Shown: positions 18,470 through 28,775, counted from the stretch's first letter. The stretch is 64,000 nt of DNA from Aliiroseovarius sp. F20344 (GCF_023016155.1 NZ_JALKBG010000003.1:434001-498000); one strand, 5' to 3'. Numbers and translations: made by a program. Notes: generated from the letters alone by a model not told the origin.

Positions 18470-19504
18470 ATGATTATGCAAATGCCCACGGACCACCCGA
18501 AACTCCCCGCCCGCAAAGTCGGCGTTCTGTTCGCCAATCTTGGTACGCCCGACGGATATGACTATTGGCCGATGCGCCGCTACTTGAACGAATTCCTCTC
18601 GGACAAGCGTGTCATCGACTATCCTGCATGGAAGTGGCAGCCAATCCTTCAGACCATCATTCTGACAAAGCGCCCGAAATCGTCGGGTGAAGCGTACAAG
18701 TCGATTTGGAATGAAGAGCTGAACGAAAGCCCTTTGATGACAATCACCAAGGCGCAAGTTGCCAAGCTTAAAGCCTCGTTCGAAGCCCAGTACGGCGCCG
18801 AGGTCATGGTGGATTTCTGTATGCGTTACGGTAACCCGTCAACCAAATCGAAGGTCGAGGAAATGGTGGCCGCAGGCTGTGATCGCATCCTCTTTTTCCC
18901 GCTCTATCCGCAATACGCAGGTGCCACGATGGGCACCGCAAACGACCAGTTCTTCCGCGCCCTGATGAGCGAGACCTGGCAACCCGCCGCGCGCACAATC
19001 GAACCATACTTCGACGATCCCGCATACGTGGATGCCTTGGCACAGACCGTGGAAAAGGGCTATGCCGCGATGGAAAAGAAGCCAGACCTGCTGGTTGTGT
19101 CCTATCACGGGATGCCAAAACGGTATCTGATGCAGGGCGACCCCTATCACTGCCAATGCCAGAAAAGCACGCGCCTGTTGAAAGAGCGTCTGGGCTGGGA
19201 TGAAAGCGAAATCACTACGACGTTCCAATCGGTCTTTGGTCCAGAAGAATGGCTGAAGCCCTATACAGTAGAAGAAGTCGCGCGTCTGGCTGAAAGCGGT
19301 AAGAAAAACATCGCTGTCATCGCGCCCGCATTCTCGGCCGACTGCATCGAAACTCTGGAGGAAATCCAAGAGGAAATTCAGGAAGCCTTTGTCGAGGCCG
19401 GGGGCGAAAGCTTCACCTATATCCCGTGCCTGAACGACGATGATGCCCATATCGAGGCGCTGATGGGTGTCGCCAAGCGCAATTTGGGCGGCTGGCTGGG
19501 CTGA
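18470..19504 (+). CDS. hemH: Ferrochelatase
   Basis: Inserts Fe2+ into protoporphyrin IX, the last step of haem b synthesis. The 344-residue protein has VGVLFANLGTPDGYDYWPMRRYLNEFLSD, the catalytic His region VVSYHGMPKRYL, CQCQKSTRLL, SVFGPEEWLKPYT and the metal-site Glu in FSADCIETLEEI. AAGGA precedes the ATG. A perfect 12-bp palindrome GGAATTAATTCC at 18422-18433 lies 37 bases upstream. hemJ and hemW are also in this window. Confidence 0.97.
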   Translation: MIMQMPTDHPKLPARKVGVLFANLGTPDGYDYWPMRRYLNEFLSDKRVIDYPAWKWQPILQTIILTKRPKSSGEAYKSIWNEELNESPLMTITKAQVAKLKASFEAQYGAEVMVDFCMRYGNPSTKSKVEEMVAAGCDRILFFPLYPQYAGATMGTANDQFFRALMSETWQPAARTIEPYFDDPAYVDALAQTVEKGYAAMEKKPDLLVVSYHGMPKRYLMQGDPYHCQCQKSTRLLKERLGWDESEITTTFQSVFGPEEWLKPYTVEEVARLAESGKKNIAVIAPAFSADCIETLEEIQEEIQEAFVEAGGESFTYIPCLNDDDAHIEALMGVAKRNLGGWLG

Positions 19505-19549
19505 TTATCCCGCAAAATCGCAAGAACTTCCACTTCGCACAGGCCTAAG

Positions 19550-19578
19550 CTTGTGCGCCGCGGCGCCCGTGTCCATAT
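19550..19578 (+). promoter_or_regulatory. Candidate heat-shock (sigma-32) promoter of hslVU
   Basis: CTTGTG, a 15-base spacer and GTCCATAT resemble the RpoH consensus CTTGAA-N13-17-CCCCATnT. It ends 27 bases before hslV, whose regulation by RpoH is well known in other proteobacteria. The overlapping GC palindrome GCGCCGCGGCGC (19555-19566) makes this less certain. Confidence 0.45.
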
Positions 19579-19604
19579 AGGATGAAACCAGATTTGGAGG
19601 CGAT

Positions 19605-20162
19605 ATGGCGGATACGGAATTTCCCGGCTGGCATGGCACGACAATTATTGGCGTGCGCAAAGGTGGCAAAGTTGTAATTGCGGGCGACGGGCAAGTCAGT
19701 CTTGGCCAAACCGTGATCAAGGGTACCGCACGGAAAGTGCGGCGTTTGTCGCCCGGCGGATTTGATGTTGTTGCCGGTTTCGCGGGATCAACTGCGGATG
19801 CATTCACTCTGCTGGAACGGCTTGAAACCAAGCTGGAAGCGACGCCCGGTCAATTGGCCCGCGCCTCGGTCGAGCTGGCGAAGGACTGGCGCACCGACAA
19901 GTATCTGCAAAAGCTTGAAGCCATGCTGATCGTCACCGACGGCAAGGATCTGTTCGTGATCACCGGTGCAGGTGACGTGTTGGAACCCGAACATGACGTG
20001 ACCGCGATCGGTTCGGGTGGAAACTTCGCATTGGCCGCCGCGCGTGGATTGATGGAAAGCGATCTGGACGCGGAAGGCGTGGCACGCAAAGCAATGGCGA
20101 TTGCCGCCGATATCTGTGTCTATACCAACGGAAACCTGACGGTTGAGGAGATCAGCCAATGA
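19605..20162 (+). CDS. hslV: ATP-dependent protease proteolytic subunit HslV
   Basis: HslV is the proteasome-like peptidase of the HslVU complex. The 185-residue protein has a short propeptide before the catalytic N-terminal Thr ([12 protein letters not shown], Thr12), followed by [15 protein letters not shown] and [14 protein letters not shown], with family-typical size. GGAGG lies 7 bases before the ATG. It overlaps hslU by 4 bases. Confidence 0.98.
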   Translation: MADTEFPGWHGTTIIGVRKGGKVVIAGDGQVSLGQTVIKGTARKVRRLSPGGFDVVAGFAGSTADAFTLLERLETKLEATPGQLARASVELAKDWRTDKYLQKLEAMLIVTDGKDLFVITGAGDVLEPEHDVTAIGSGGNFALAAARGLMESDLDAEGVARKAMAIAADICVYTNGNLTVEEISQ

Positions 20163-21466
20163 CCGACCTGACCCCCCGTGAAATTGTCAGCGAGCTGGAT
20201 CGCTTCATCATTGGGCAAAGCGATGCGAAACGCGCTGTGGCTGTTGCGCTGCGAAACCGCTGGCGCCGCAAGCAGTTGGCGGATGACCTGCGTGACGAAG
20301 TCTATCCTAAGAACATTCTGATGATCGGACCCACTGGTGTGGGCAAAACCGAGATCAGCCGGCGCCTGGCCAAACTGGCCCGCGCGCCGTTTTTGAAAGT
20401 TGAGGCAACCAAATTCACTGAGGTCGGTTATGTCGGTCGTGACGTGGAACAAATCGTACGTGATCTGGTCGACGCCGCCATCATCCAAACTCGTGAACAT
20501 ATGCGAGAGGATGTGAAGGCCCGCGCCGAAGAAGCCGCCGAGGATCGCGTCATCGAAGCTATCGCAGGGGAAGATGCTCGCGACGCAACGCGCGAGATGT
20601 TCCGTAAGAAACTTCGCACAGGTGAGTTGGACGACCACGAGATTGAATTGGAGGTCGCCGACACCTCGAACCCGATGCAGATGCTCGACGTGCCGGGACA
20701 ACCGGGGCAGGGTATGGGAATGCTGAATCTTGGGGACATGTTCGGAAAAGCCTTTGGCGGTCGGACGGTCAAAAAGAAGATGACTGTGCGGGACAGCTAT
20801 GAAGTTCTGATTTCCGATGAAGCCGACAAGCTGCTGGACGACGAAACAGTCACTAAATCGGCTCTGGAAGCTGTTGAACAGAACGGTATCGTCTTCTTGG
20901 ACGAGATCGACAAAGTCTGCGCGCGCACCGAAAATCGGGGTGGTGATGTCAGCCGCGAAGGCGTTCAGCGCGACCTGCTTCCGCTGATCGAAGGCACTAC
21001 AGTTTCCACCAAGCATGGTGCCGTGAAAACGGATCATATCCTGTTCATTGCCTCGGGTGCGTTCCACGTGGCAAAGCCTTCGGATTTGCTGCCTGAACTT
21101 CAAGGCCGCCTGCCCATACGGGTCGAGCTTCGCGCCCTAACCGAAGAAGACTTCGTCCGCATCCTGACCGAAACCGACAACGCACTTACCCGTCAATATA
21201 CGGCTCTTATGGGCACCGAAGATGTCACAGTCGAGTTCACCGAAAACGGCATTGCGGCCCTTGCCAAGATCGCAGCCGAGGTGAACCAAAGCGTTGAAAA
21301 CATTGGCGCGCGGAGGCTTTACACGGTTCTTGAACGTGTGTTCGAAGAGCTAAGCTTTACCGCCCCTGATCGCGGTGGCGAAAAAGTTGTCGTGGACAGC
21401 GCGTTTGTGGACACCCACCTTGGCGCGCTTATGACGTCGACCGATGTAAGCCGTTACGTGCTTTGA
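20159..21466 (+). CDS. hslU: ATP-dependent protease ATPase subunit HslU
   Basis: AAA+ unfoldase partner of HslV. The 435-residue protein opens with [33 protein letters not shown], contains Walker [11 protein letters not shown], Walker [12 protein letters not shown] with the intermediate I domain between, and ends in the conserved YVL tail that inserts into HslV to activate it. ATGA coupling with hslV. Confidence 0.98.
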   Translation: MTDLTPREIVSELDRFIIGQSDAKRAVAVALRNRWRRKQLADDLRDEVYPKNILMIGPTGVGKTEISRRLAKLARAPFLKVEATKFTEVGYVGRDVEQIVRDLVDAAIIQTREHMREDVKARAEEAAEDRVIEAIAGEDARDATREMFRKKLRTGELDDHEIELEVADTSNPMQMLDVPGQPGQGMGMLNLGDMFGKAFGGRTVKKKMTVRDSYEVLISDEADKLLDDETVTKSALEAVEQNGIVFLDEIDKVCARTENRGGDVSREGVQRDLLPLIEGTTVSTKHGAVKTDHILFIASGAFHVAKPSDLLPELQGRLPIRVELRALTEEDFVRILTETDNALTRQYTALMGTEDVTVEFTENGIAALAKIAAEVNQSVENIGARRLYTVLERVFEELSFTAPDRGGEKVVVDSAFVDTHLGALMTSTDVSRYVL

Positions 21467-21525
21467 TGGGCTTTGCATAGGCAGTTTCCTCGGCTATCCA
21501 GTGGATAGGTCCAGGGAGGCTGCCT

Positions 21526-22617
21526 TTGCGATTTCTAGCGTTTTTCTTTGTTTTCTTCATTGCTGCTTGTGCGCCGCGTGGAACCATCGTCTACCATCCC
21601 GGTGCTGGTCAAGTCGGTGCGCTTCAAAACATTTTTGTCACCTCTACCCGCGAGCAAGATGAAACGGGTGCGCCAACTAGAAATCGTGGTGGCGAGCTTC
21701 TTTTCGGTCAAGTTGGTGTCTCAATTCCAAAGACCCGCGAACCCGGCGAGATCAACTGGCCCGGTCGCGCAACACCCGATCCAGCACAACACTTCCTTGT
21801 CGACAATTATGAACAGTTTGCGGATCAACGCTCTTTCCAAAACGCTCTGTCGCGCGAAGTGCGTTCGCGACGCGGCGAAGGGCGTACCGCAGCCGTATTT
21901 GTGCACGGTTTCAACAACCGTTTCTCAGAAGGACTTTATCGCTTTGCGCAATTAAATGAAGATTTGGACCTTCCCTTCCTGCCAGTTCACTATTCATGGC
22001 CCAGCGCCGGACACCCGTTGGGATATGGGTACGACCGCGATTCCATGCTTTTTGCCCGCGATGGGCTTGAGACGACGCTGCGATCCGTTTCGCAATCCGG
22101 CGTAGACGAGGTGTTTCTGGTCGGCCATTCGATGGGCGCGCTGCTGGCGATGGAAGCAATGCGGCAGATGGCAATTGCTGACGGACAGAAAGGGCTGAAC
22201 AAGATTAGCGGGGTTGTTTTGATTTCCCCCGATATCGATCTGGACCTATTCCGACAACAAGCCAAACGGATCGGTAAGCTTCCCCAGCCCTTCTTTATTT
22301 TCACTTCATCTCGTGACCGTGCTTTGAAGCTTTCTGCGCGTCTAATGGGTCAGAGCACGCGGCTTGGGAACAATACGGATGTTGCGGAATTAGCAAATCT
22401 GGATGTTACGCTAGTTGATCTTTCCGCCTTCAGCGATGGGGTGGCAGATCACAGCGTCGCCTTTGCATCGCCCGCGTTTTTGCGGTTGATCAACAGCATT
22501 CCGAACCTGTCCACGGCAATCAGTGATAGCCCAACGGTTCGCCCGGGCTTGCTGCCGGGAACAGTTTTGGTTGTTCAGAATGCAACGCGCCTAGTGATCC
22601 CAAACACGTCGCCCTAA
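21526..22617 (+). CDS. Lipoprotein alpha/beta hydrolase (DUF900)
   Basis: A 363-residue protein starting at TTG (21526), 8 bases after GGGAGG. A lipoprotein signal peptide ends in FIAAC (Cys15). The hydrolase fold has VFVHGFNNRFSEG, nucleophile elbow VGHSMGALLAMEA, ISPDIDLDLF and a late DHSVAF, which are DUF900 features. Substrate is unknown; anchoring in the cell envelope is inferred from the lipobox. Its stop overlaps the convergent smr stop by 4 bases. The short upstream palindrome CTATCC-agt-GGATAG (21494-21508) may be the end structure of hslU. Confidence 0.87.
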   Translation: MRFLAFFFVFFIAACAPRGTIVYHPGAGQVGALQNIFVTSTREQDETGAPTRNRGGELLFGQVGVSIPKTREPGEINWPGRATPDPAQHFLVDNYEQFADQRSFQNALSREVRSRRGEGRTAAVFVHGFNNRFSEGLYRFAQLNEDLDLPFLPVHYSWPSAGHPLGYGYDRDSMLFARDGLETTLRSVSQSGVDEVFLVGHSMGALLAMEAMRQMAIADGQKGLNKISGVVLISPDIDLDLFRQQAKRIGKLPQPFFIFTSSRDRALKLSARLMGQSTRLGNNTDVAELANLDVTLVDLSAFSDGVADHSVAFASPAFLRLINSIPNLSTAISDSPTVRPGLLPGTVLVVQNATRLVIPNTSP

Positions 22618-23219
22618 CGACGACGCCTTAGATAAACATAGTAGGCACCTTGCCCCCCATGCTTCAAATGCGCCTCAGAGATTTGCAGCACGTGTTGGCG
22701 AAGCGGGGCGGTGTGTAGCCAATGCGGCACTTGATGACGCAGAACCCCATGACGCACGGGGATGGGTCCGCCTTCATCTTTGTGTTTTCCCTTGCCGGTG
22801 ATCACCAGAACCAGCCTGCAATCTGCCTCAACTGAACTTAGAATAAAGCGGGTTAAGACCGGATATGCCTGCGCAATTGTCATGCCGTGAAGGTCAATGC
22901 GCGCTTCCGGGGAAATGCGCCCTTTCTTCATCTTCCCGAATGTCTTTCGATCCATCGCAACAGGATTGGCTGCGATGCGGTCGCTCATGCTTGGGGCAAG
23001 GTCATGTGGATTTGGACGAGTCGCTGCACGCTCGCCCAGACGGAACTTCGCGTGCTCTACCTTTATCGGTTTGGGACGTTTTTGCCGCGGGCTTGATACC
23101 TCGGTGTGTTGTTCCACGGGTAAGTCAGGTTTTGCGGGGCGCAATCGTGTGGTGCTTTCGGCAACCTTTTTCCACAGCGCTTTGTCATCATCGCTGAGCG
23201 TCTTGGGCCGTTTCGCCAT
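22614..23219 (-). CDS. Smr domain protein
   Basis: A 201-residue protein with a C-terminal Smr (small MutS-related) domain, residues about 100-195: IDLHGMTIAQAYPVLTRFI and LVLVITGKGKHKDEGG carry the DLHG and TGKG motifs of Smr nucleases. The N-terminal half is basic and low in structure. The ATG at 23219 is one base after the mltA stop, with GAGGA inside the end of mltA; a longer frame overlapping mltA is rejected. Smr proteins cut branched DNA or RNA; the substrate here is unknown. Confidence 0.9.
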   Translation of the reverse strand: MAKRPKTLSDDDKALWKKVAESTTRLRPAKPDLPVEQHTEVSSPRQKRPKPIKVEHAKFRLGERAATRPNPHDLAPSMSDRIAANPVAMDRKTFGKMKKGRISPEARIDLHGMTIAQAYPVLTRFILSSVEADCRLVLVITGKGKHKDEGGPIPVRHGVLRHQVPHWLHTAPLRQHVLQISEAHLKHGGQGAYYVYLRRRR

Positions 23220-23220
23220 G

Positions 23221-24252
23221 TTACTGGTCCTCGGGCAAAAGCGCGTAAGCACGTTGGATCGGCAAAAGCACATACATGCGCCCCTGATCTTTGATTTTGC
23301 CAGCCAGTTTTCCTGCCAAATCGCCCGTGCCCCAGAAAATATCAGCCCGCTGCGCGCCTTTCACGCGCGATCCGGTGTCTTGTGCGACCATCAAACGCCG
23401 GAAGGGCTCGGCCCCATCCTTTTCCAGCCAGACCGGAGAACCAAGCGGTGTGTATTTTGGATCAACCGCCACCGATCGATGTGCTGTTATCGAGCGGTTC
23501 ATCGCCCCAAGCGGTCCTTTGTTCGCGGAAACCGCCCCAATTTTTCGGAAGAACACATAGGACGGGTTCGACATCAGAAGGTCATGCCCGGCTTCTGGAT
23601 TGCGCTTCACCCAGTTTCGGATCACAGCTTGCGAGACTTGGTGTTCGTTGTATACGCCACGCCGAACAAGCTCCTTGCCCAAAGACCGGAATGTGTGGCC
23701 ATTTGATCCGCCATATCCCAGACGAATACTGCCACCATCAGGCAAACGAATACGGCCTGAGCCTTGAATTTGAAGGAACTGAAGATCCACCGGATCAGCT
23801 ACCCACGCGATCTCAAGCCCTCGACCCTTTAGGGCGCCGCCTTCTTCAATGCTGCGTCGGGGCATCCATCTTTGACCGCTCGTCACCTCGGACGGCTTTG
23901 CATAAACCGGATACCGATAAGTCGATGTCTCAAACCGCGAGCCCCTAAGCTCGGGTTCGTAATAAGCGGTAAAAAGCGGAGTAGCCCCGTCTTCGATCAG
24001 CAAAGGACGGAAGAAAAGCTCGAAGAAAGCCTTTCCATCGCTTTGCGTCTGCGCCAATGCGCAAATCGGCTTCCATTGGGGTTCATCCAGATCCCGGCAT
24101 GTATCCAGAAACACCTGCAACGCGTCTTGGTGGTTGTCATCCTCCCAACCATCCAGCTCGTCAAACGGCACAAGAGTGATACGCGCGTCGCTTAGGCCCG
24201 CATGGGCAGGCATGGCCAAAAGGGCCAGCGCAATTGCCAGCCCCCGAAGCAT
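23221..24252 (-). CDS. mltA: Membrane-bound lytic murein transglycosylase A
   Basis: Cleaves peptidoglycan glycan strands to anhydro-muropeptides. The 343-residue protein has a signal peptide ending AMPAHA, then the MltA barrel (LFTAYYEPELRGS, LQIQGSGRIRLPDGGSIRLGYGG) and the 3D domain (VAQDTGSRVKGAQRADIFWGTG) holding the catalytic Asp residues. No lipobox is seen, so it may be periplasmic. It overlaps the timA-like stop by one base (TGATG), and smr follows directly. Confidence 0.95.
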   Translation of the reverse strand: MLRGLAIALALLAMPAHAGLSDARITLVPFDELDGWEDDNHQDALQVFLDTCRDLDEPQWKPICALAQTQSDGKAFFELFFRPLLIEDGATPLFTAYYEPELRGSRFETSTYRYPVYAKPSEVTSGQRWMPRRSIEEGGALKGRGLEIAWVADPVDLQFLQIQGSGRIRLPDGGSIRLGYGGSNGHTFRSLGKELVRRGVYNEHQVSQAVIRNWVKRNPEAGHDLLMSNPSYVFFRKIGAVSANKGPLGAMNRSITAHRSVAVDPKYTPLGSPVWLEKDGAEPFRRLMVAQDTGSRVKGAQRADIFWGTGDLAGKLAGKIKDQGRMYVLLPIQRAYALLPEDQ

Positions 24253-24911
24253 CAGCCACCCGTGGCGACGAGTTGCCAGTTGGGGTTGTCCGACCCCATG
24301 ATGCGCGCGAAGGTCCAGATATCTTTCTGGCGCTTAACCTCGTTGGGGTTGCCTTCGATGATGTCACCACCTTTGTCGCGCACAACCGACGTCAGCTCAC
24401 CCACAAATTTGACCGAGATTTCGCCCTCGCGGGTTGCATTGTCGAAGTCTGCGCTGTCCAGCTTCAGCTCACGCACACCAACGAATTTGGCGTCGACCGT
24501 CAAACCCTGAGCTTCACGGCTCTCTACAACTCCGGCGAAGGTTTCGTAAACATCATCTGCCAAGAAGGGTTTGATGCTGGCCATATCGCCCGCTTCGAAT
24601 CCCATCAGGATCATTTCGTATGCGCCACGCGCGCCACCCAGAAATTCAGTTACATTAAATTCTGGTTCGGCCGCCTTCATTGCAGCAAGCGCAAGTGCGG
24701 TTGGGCTGTTTTCTTCGGCGTGATCCAGAATATCGCTGTCCAGCCCGCCCTCGATCACCTCAAGGTCTCGGGCGCCTAGGCGCCGGTCATCTTGACGCGG
24801 AACAACGGGCTTTTCAAAGCCTTCACGCGTGCCAAGCACGTCGCGCAGCCGTAAAATCAAAAACAGTGCAATACCGGCCAGTACAAGAAGCTGGATCAGG
24901 GAAGAGCTCAT
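24252..24911 (-). CDS. Tim44/TimA-like domain protein
   Basis: A 219-residue inner-membrane-anchored protein: one N-terminal hydrophobic helix (LIQLLVLAGIALFLILRL) then a Tim44-like domain at about 85-215 (FLGGARGAYEMILMGFEAGD, DVYETFAGVVESRE, IWTFARIMGSDNPNWQLV). Alphaproteobacterial TimA is the presumed ancestor of mitochondrial Tim44; its bacterial role is not settled. It is first in the timA-mltA-smr run and divergent from fxsA. Confidence 0.93.
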   Translation of the reverse strand: MSSSLIQLLVLAGIALFLILRLRDVLGTREGFEKPVVPRQDDRRLGARDLEVIEGGLDSDILDHAEENSPTALALAAMKAAEPEFNVTEFLGGARGAYEMILMGFEAGDMASIKPFLADDVYETFAGVVESREAQGLTVDAKFVGVRELKLDSADFDNATREGEISVKFVGELTSVVRDKGGDIIEGNPNEVKRQKDIWTFARIMGSDNPNWQLVATGG

Positions 24912-25015
24912 AGTTACCTCTTTTCAAGCGCCATATGGAAACGCGATCATCGGAGACATATGTAGGTGCAGTACCGGGCCAAGTCCACCGGTGTCACGAA
25001 AAGGAGACCATTGTC

Positions 25016-25510
25016 ATGTGGCTTTTTGCATTGTTCATCGCAGTTCCATTGATCGAGATCGCCCTGTTCATCCAAATTGGCGGTGCAATCGGGTTGTGGC
25101 CAACCCTTGCTATTGTGATCATAACCGCTGTTGTGGGCACCCAATTGATGCGCGCACAGGGGGCTTTGGCCATGTCGCAACTGCGTGACAGCTTTGGTCA
25201 ACTTAATGATCCAACCGAACCCTTAGCTCATGGGGCGATGATCCTGTTTTCCGGGGCTCTTTTGTTGACGCCTGGCTTTTTCACCGATTTCGTGGGGTTT
25301 GCATTGCTTATTCCTGCCGTTCGAAGCGCCGTTTTCAAATGGGCGCGATCGCGCGTTCAGGTGCAAAGTTTTACGATGGGTGGCCAAGAAGCACCGCGAC
25401 GACCGCGACAGGATGACGACGTTATCGACGGGGATTTCACGGAAGTGACACCTGAAAAACGCCCAACCCATACCGGGGTTGAAGGCCCGTCAGGCTGGAC
25501 CAAACACTGA
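25016..25510 (+). CDS. FxsA family membrane protein
   Basis: A 164-residue cytoplasmic membrane protein with FxsA features: LFALFIAVPLIEIALFIQIG, WPTLAIVIITAVVGTQLMRAQG, and a third and fourth segment SGALLLTPGFFTDFVGFALLIP. Starts at ATG 25016 with AGGAG 9 bases upstream. E. coli FxsA affects phage F exclusion, but the general role is unclear. Its last 21 bases overlap the convergent idi gene. Confidence 0.9.
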   Translation: MWLFALFIAVPLIEIALFIQIGGAIGLWPTLAIVIITAVVGTQLMRAQGALAMSQLRDSFGQLNDPTEPLAHGAMILFSGALLLTPGFFTDFVGFALLIPAVRSAVFKWARSRVQVQSFTMGGQEAPRRPRQDDDVIDGDFTEVTPEKRPTHTGVEGPSGWTKH

Positions 25511-26011
25511 TTTCGAGTGTTTCGCCATGTAGATCTGAAGCCATGGCGTGAAATGCTCGGGTTGTGCTGCGATTTTGGTCTCTAACGCAGCGCAATCCAG
25601 CCAATCTACGGCCTGGACCTCTTCGGGATTCAGGTCCAGATTGGGCTTTGTTTCACAGTGAATGACAAAAAGATCGACGACTTCATGCTCGATGAGTCCG
25701 CCGCCGACATCGGCGCGATATTCCAGGTTCTCGACCCAGATCGGCTCAACGCCCTTTATCCCTAGCTCTTCATCCAGTCGACGGATGGCACAATCGCGCG
25801 GATCCTCGTCCCAATGCGGATGTGTGCAGCACGTATTCGCCCACAGGTTTGGCGTATGATATTTATCCGCCGCCCGCTGCTGGATCAGAACTTTTCCATC
25901 ACAGATCAGAAACACCGACACAGCTTTGTGCCGCAGCCCTTTTTCATGGGCCTCCAGTTTCTCAACAGGTGTAAGGGTGCCGTCCACCCATGTTGGGATC
26001 ATCGTCTTCAT
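25490..26011 (-). CDS. idi: Isopentenyl-diphosphate delta-isomerase (type I)
   Basis: Interconverts IPP and DMAPP for isoprenoid, quinone and carotenoid synthesis. The 173-residue Nudix-fold protein has LRHKAVSVFLICDGKVLIQQ (His28 region), the catalytic Cys in NLWANTCCTHPHWDED (61/62), and the Nudix region RRLDEELGIKG. I start at ATG 26011; an upstream extension is non-homologous and runs into the secB promoter region. No good Shine-Dalgarno is visible, and ATG 26002 is the alternative. Convergent overlap with fxsA. Confidence 0.93.
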   Translation of the reverse strand: MKTMIPTWVDGTLTPVEKLEAHEKGLRHKAVSVFLICDGKVLIQQRAADKYHTPNLWANTCCTHPHWDEDPRDCAIRRLDEELGIKGVEPIWVENLEYRADVGGGLIEHEVVDLFVIHCETKPNLDLNPEEVQAVDWLDCAALETKIAAQPEHFTPWLQIYMAKHSKSVFGPA

Positions 26012-26114
26012 GGGGCGCTGATAGCGATTATTTTCCGTTGGTAAAACCCTTTGTTGAGGGTCCCTGCCCAACCTGATAAGGACGTTCCGACAGATTTTCC
26101 CGAAGGAGAAGACC

Positions 26115-26606
26115 ATGGCCGAAGAAGCCACAGAACAAAAAATTCCCGTCCCGCCCAAGATGCAGGTGCTGGGCCAGTTCATCCGCGACATGTCGTTTGA
26201 AAACATTCTGGCGCAAAAAGGCGTTCAGGGTGAAGTTCAGCCCGACATCAGCGTTGAAGTTGCATTGGACGCCAAGACACGTCCCGTTGACCACCAATAC
26301 GAGGTGATCACGAAGTACACGATCGGATCGAAAAACAAAGCGAATGGCGAACAGCTGTTCCTGATGGAGCTGGAGTACTCGGGCATTTTCCACGTGGAAA
26401 ACGTGCCAGAGGAACAAATTCATCCGTTCCTGATGATCGAATGCCCCCGCATGTTGTTCCCATTTGTGCGCCGCATTGTGTCTGACGTCACGCGTGACGG
26501 TGGCTTCCCGCCGCTGAACCTGGACACCGTGGATTTCCTTGCCCTGTATCGTCAGGAAATCGAGCGCCGCGCGGCCGCCGAAAAGGCAGATGCTCCGGTG
26601 AGCTAA
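26115..26606 (+). CDS. secB: Protein-export chaperone SecB
   Basis: SecB keeps preproteins unfolded and hands them to SecA's zinc tail. The 163-residue protein has the family's conserved segments MQVLGQFIRDMSFENILAQ, LMELEYSGIFHVENV, FLMIECPRMLFPFVRRIV and GGFPPLNLDTVDFLALY. AAGGAG precedes the ATG. It is divergent from idi and convergent with dnaQ, whose stop is 12 bases away. Confidence 0.98.
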   Translation: MAEEATEQKIPVPPKMQVLGQFIRDMSFENILAQKGVQGEVQPDISVEVALDAKTRPVDHQYEVITKYTIGSKNKANGEQLFLMELEYSGIFHVENVPEEQIHPFLMIECPRMLFPFVRRIVSDVTRDGGFPPLNLDTVDFLALYRQEIERRAAAEKADAPVS

Positions 26607-26618
26607 TCCACCAAGAAG

Positions 26619-27350
26619 TTACTGAAACTTCTTCCACATTGCACCGTCGCCCAGCCTTTCTACGAAAGCGTCATGGGCGGCGGTTTCTTTTTCTGAAAGG
26701 CGTGATGGAAGGAGTTCTGGACGTGGGCGCGGGCGCCAATCGTCATTTGCGCCACCTTTGCCGGAAGAGGTTTGATTTCCTGCCAGCACAAGGTCAGGCT
26801 GACGACCCCCGATCAGTTCAAGATAGACTTCGGCCAGGATTTCACTGTCCAAAAGCGCGCCGTGCAGGGTCCGCGATGAGTTATCAATCGCATACCTTCG
26901 ACAAAGTGCATCCAACGATGCCGGCGCACCGGGAAACTTGCTGCGCGCCATCGCCAGAGTATCCACTGCACGCTCCCAAGGAATCTGCGGCAGACCCATC
27001 CATTTCAACTCGGCATTTAGGAATTTCATATCAAAGCTGGCGTTGTGAATGACCAGCTTGGCATCACCAATGAAATCCAGAAACGCCTGACCCACTTGCT
27101 TGAAAACCGGCTTATCCCTTAACAGAACTTCGCCTTTTTCAGCAGCGCGTGGGCTGTCCAGAAGGTCCGGTCCAATTCCATGCACGCCGAAGGCTTCGTC
27201 CGGCATGCCCCGTTCCGGATTGATATACTGGTGATATGTCTCGCCGGTCGGCATGTGATTGAACAGCTCAAGACACCCGATTTCCACGATCCGATCCCCG
27301 CTTTCGGGATCAAATCCGGTGGTTTCCGTATCAAGTACAATTTCACGCAT
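26619..27350 (-). CDS. dnaQ: DNA polymerase III epsilon subunit (3'-5' exonuclease)
   Basis: Proofreading exonuclease of the replicase. The DEDDh motifs are all present: [20 protein letters not shown] (Exo I), [17 protein letters not shown] (Exo II) and [20 protein letters not shown] (Exo III). Length 243 residues, with a C-terminal tail that normally binds the alpha subunit. It overlaps coaE by 8 bases in a minus-strand operon reading away from the putative origin. Confidence 0.97.
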   Translation of the reverse strand: MREIVLDTETTGFDPESGDRIVEIGCLELFNHMPTGETYHQYINPERGMPDEAFGVHGIGPDLLDSPRAAEKGEVLLRDKPVFKQVGQAFLDFIGDAKLVIHNASFDMKFLNAELKWMGLPQIPWERAVDTLAMARSKFPGAPASLDALCRRYAIDNSSRTLHGALLDSEILAEVYLELIGGRQPDLVLAGNQTSSGKGGANDDWRPRPRPELLPSRLSEKETAAHDAFVERLGDGAMWKKFQ

Positions 27351-27942
27351 CGGCCAGACGTTCCTTTACATGGTCAATCACTTCTTGCACCGCAATCTGT
27401 GCGCCGTCCATTGTGACGGTCGGAATAATAACATCCGCGCGGGCGCGTTTGTCAGCATCTGGCACCTGTTTGGCCAAAATTGTATCGAATTGCTCTTCGG
27501 TCATGGTTCCACGTGCAAGAACACGTTCGCGCTGTATTTCAGCCGGCGCTGAGACAACCGCGATCAGATCGACATGCTCATGTGCTCCGATTTCAAACAA
27601 AAGCGGCATATCCAAAAGCACAATTGGCGCCGAGCTAATAGCGAGGAATTCCGCGCGATCTGCGGCCACCAACGGATGCACGACTTGCTCCAGCTTTGTT
27701 AAGGCATCCTGATCTTCTGACATCCAAACCTTCAAAGCGTCGCGACTAACGGCTCCGTCAATGATAGCGCTTGGGAAAAGTGCACGAATTGGCTCAACAG
27801 CGGCCCCTCCGACATCATAAATGCGATGAACAGCCGCATCTGCGTCCCACACGGGAACACCTGCGTCGGCAAACATTTTGGCCGTCGTGGATTTGCCCAT
27901 ACCGATTGAGCCGGTCAATCCGATGATAAACGGGCGGCTCAT
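27343..27942 (-). CDS. coaE: Dephospho-CoA kinase
   Basis: Last step of CoA synthesis. The 199-residue P-loop kinase has [39 protein letters not shown] and [10 protein letters not shown]. Coupled to aroE by a 4-base overlap and to dnaQ by 8 bases. Confidence 0.97.
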   Translation of the reverse strand: MSRPFIIGLTGSIGMGKSTTAKMFADAGVPVWDADAAVHRIYDVGGAAVEPIRALFPSAIIDGAVSRDALKVWMSEDQDALTKLEQVVHPLVAADRAEFLAISSAPIVLLDMPLLFEIGAHEHVDLIAVVSAPAEIQRERVLARGTMTEEQFDTILAKQVPDADKRARADVIIPTVTMDGAQIAVQEVIDHVKERLADA

Positions 27943-28775
27943 ACCCCTAAGACCGCATGGCGCAGGGCATCATCCACTTGTGGACGCATGCCAAACCAGC
28001 GCTCAAAGCCGGGAACAGCTTGGTGAAGCAACATCCCAAGCCCATCGACGACGTGACAGCCCGCAGCCTCGGCTTGTTTAAGGAAATCTGTTTTCAGCGG
28101 CGTGTAGACCAAATCGTTCACGACCGCCCCACGTTTTAGCCCATCCAAAGGCACGCGGAACTCTGGCTTTCCGGTCATGCCCAAAGATGACGTGTTCACC
28201 ACGGTCACCGCATCATCAAGCATGTTTCCCGCCTTGACCCAGTCATACACCACGATCCGCGCGCCAAATTCTGCGCGAAGAGCATCTGCGCGGGCGCGGG
28301 TTCGGTTGGACAGGCGGATTTCGGGAACACCAAGTTCGATCAGCGACGCCAGAATAGCGCGTGCTGCTCCGCCCGCGCCGAAAACAGCGGCTGGCCCGGT
28401 TTCCGGGGCCCAATCGGGAGCGGATTGACGCAAGTTTTGTGTAAACCCATATCCATCTGTGTTGTCTGCGTGGATCTTGCCATCTTCACGGAAAATCAGC
28501 GTATTCGCCGCCCCGATCAATGCCGCGCGATCCGTAACGATGTCTGCCAATTTCAACACGGCTTCTTTGTGCGGAATGGTGACATTCAGCCCAACGAAAC
28601 CGGCCTTTGGAAGCGTCCGAATGATCGTTTCCAAATCATCCAGTTCTACCCGCATCGGAATATAGTGACCGGGTAACCCCATCGCGCGCAGCCAATGACC
28701 GTGCAGTCTTGGAGACAACGAGTGTTCAATCGGGTTTCCAATGACGCCCGCCAGGGGAATTCGTGTGTCGCTCAT
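27939..28775 (-). CDS. aroE: Shikimate dehydrogenase
   Basis: NADPH-dependent reduction of 3-dehydroshikimate in aromatic amino acid synthesis. The 278-residue protein shows [20 protein letters not shown], the catalytic Lys in [18 protein letters not shown], and the nucleotide motif [19 protein letters not shown]. Overlaps maf upstream and coaE downstream by 4 bases each. Confidence 0.97.
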   Translation of the reverse strand: MSDTRIPLAGVIGNPIEHSLSPRLHGHWLRAMGLPGHYIPMRVELDDLETIIRTLPKAGFVGLNVTIPHKEAVLKLADIVTDRAALIGAANTLIFREDGKIHADNTDGYGFTQNLRQSAPDWAPETGPAAVFGAGGAARAILASLIELGVPEIRLSNRTRARADALRAEFGARIVVYDWVKAGNMLDDAVTVVNTSSLGMTGKPEFRVPLDGLKRGAVVNDLVYTPLKTDFLKQAEAAGCHVVDGLGMLLHQAVPGFERWFGMRPQVDDALRHAVLGV

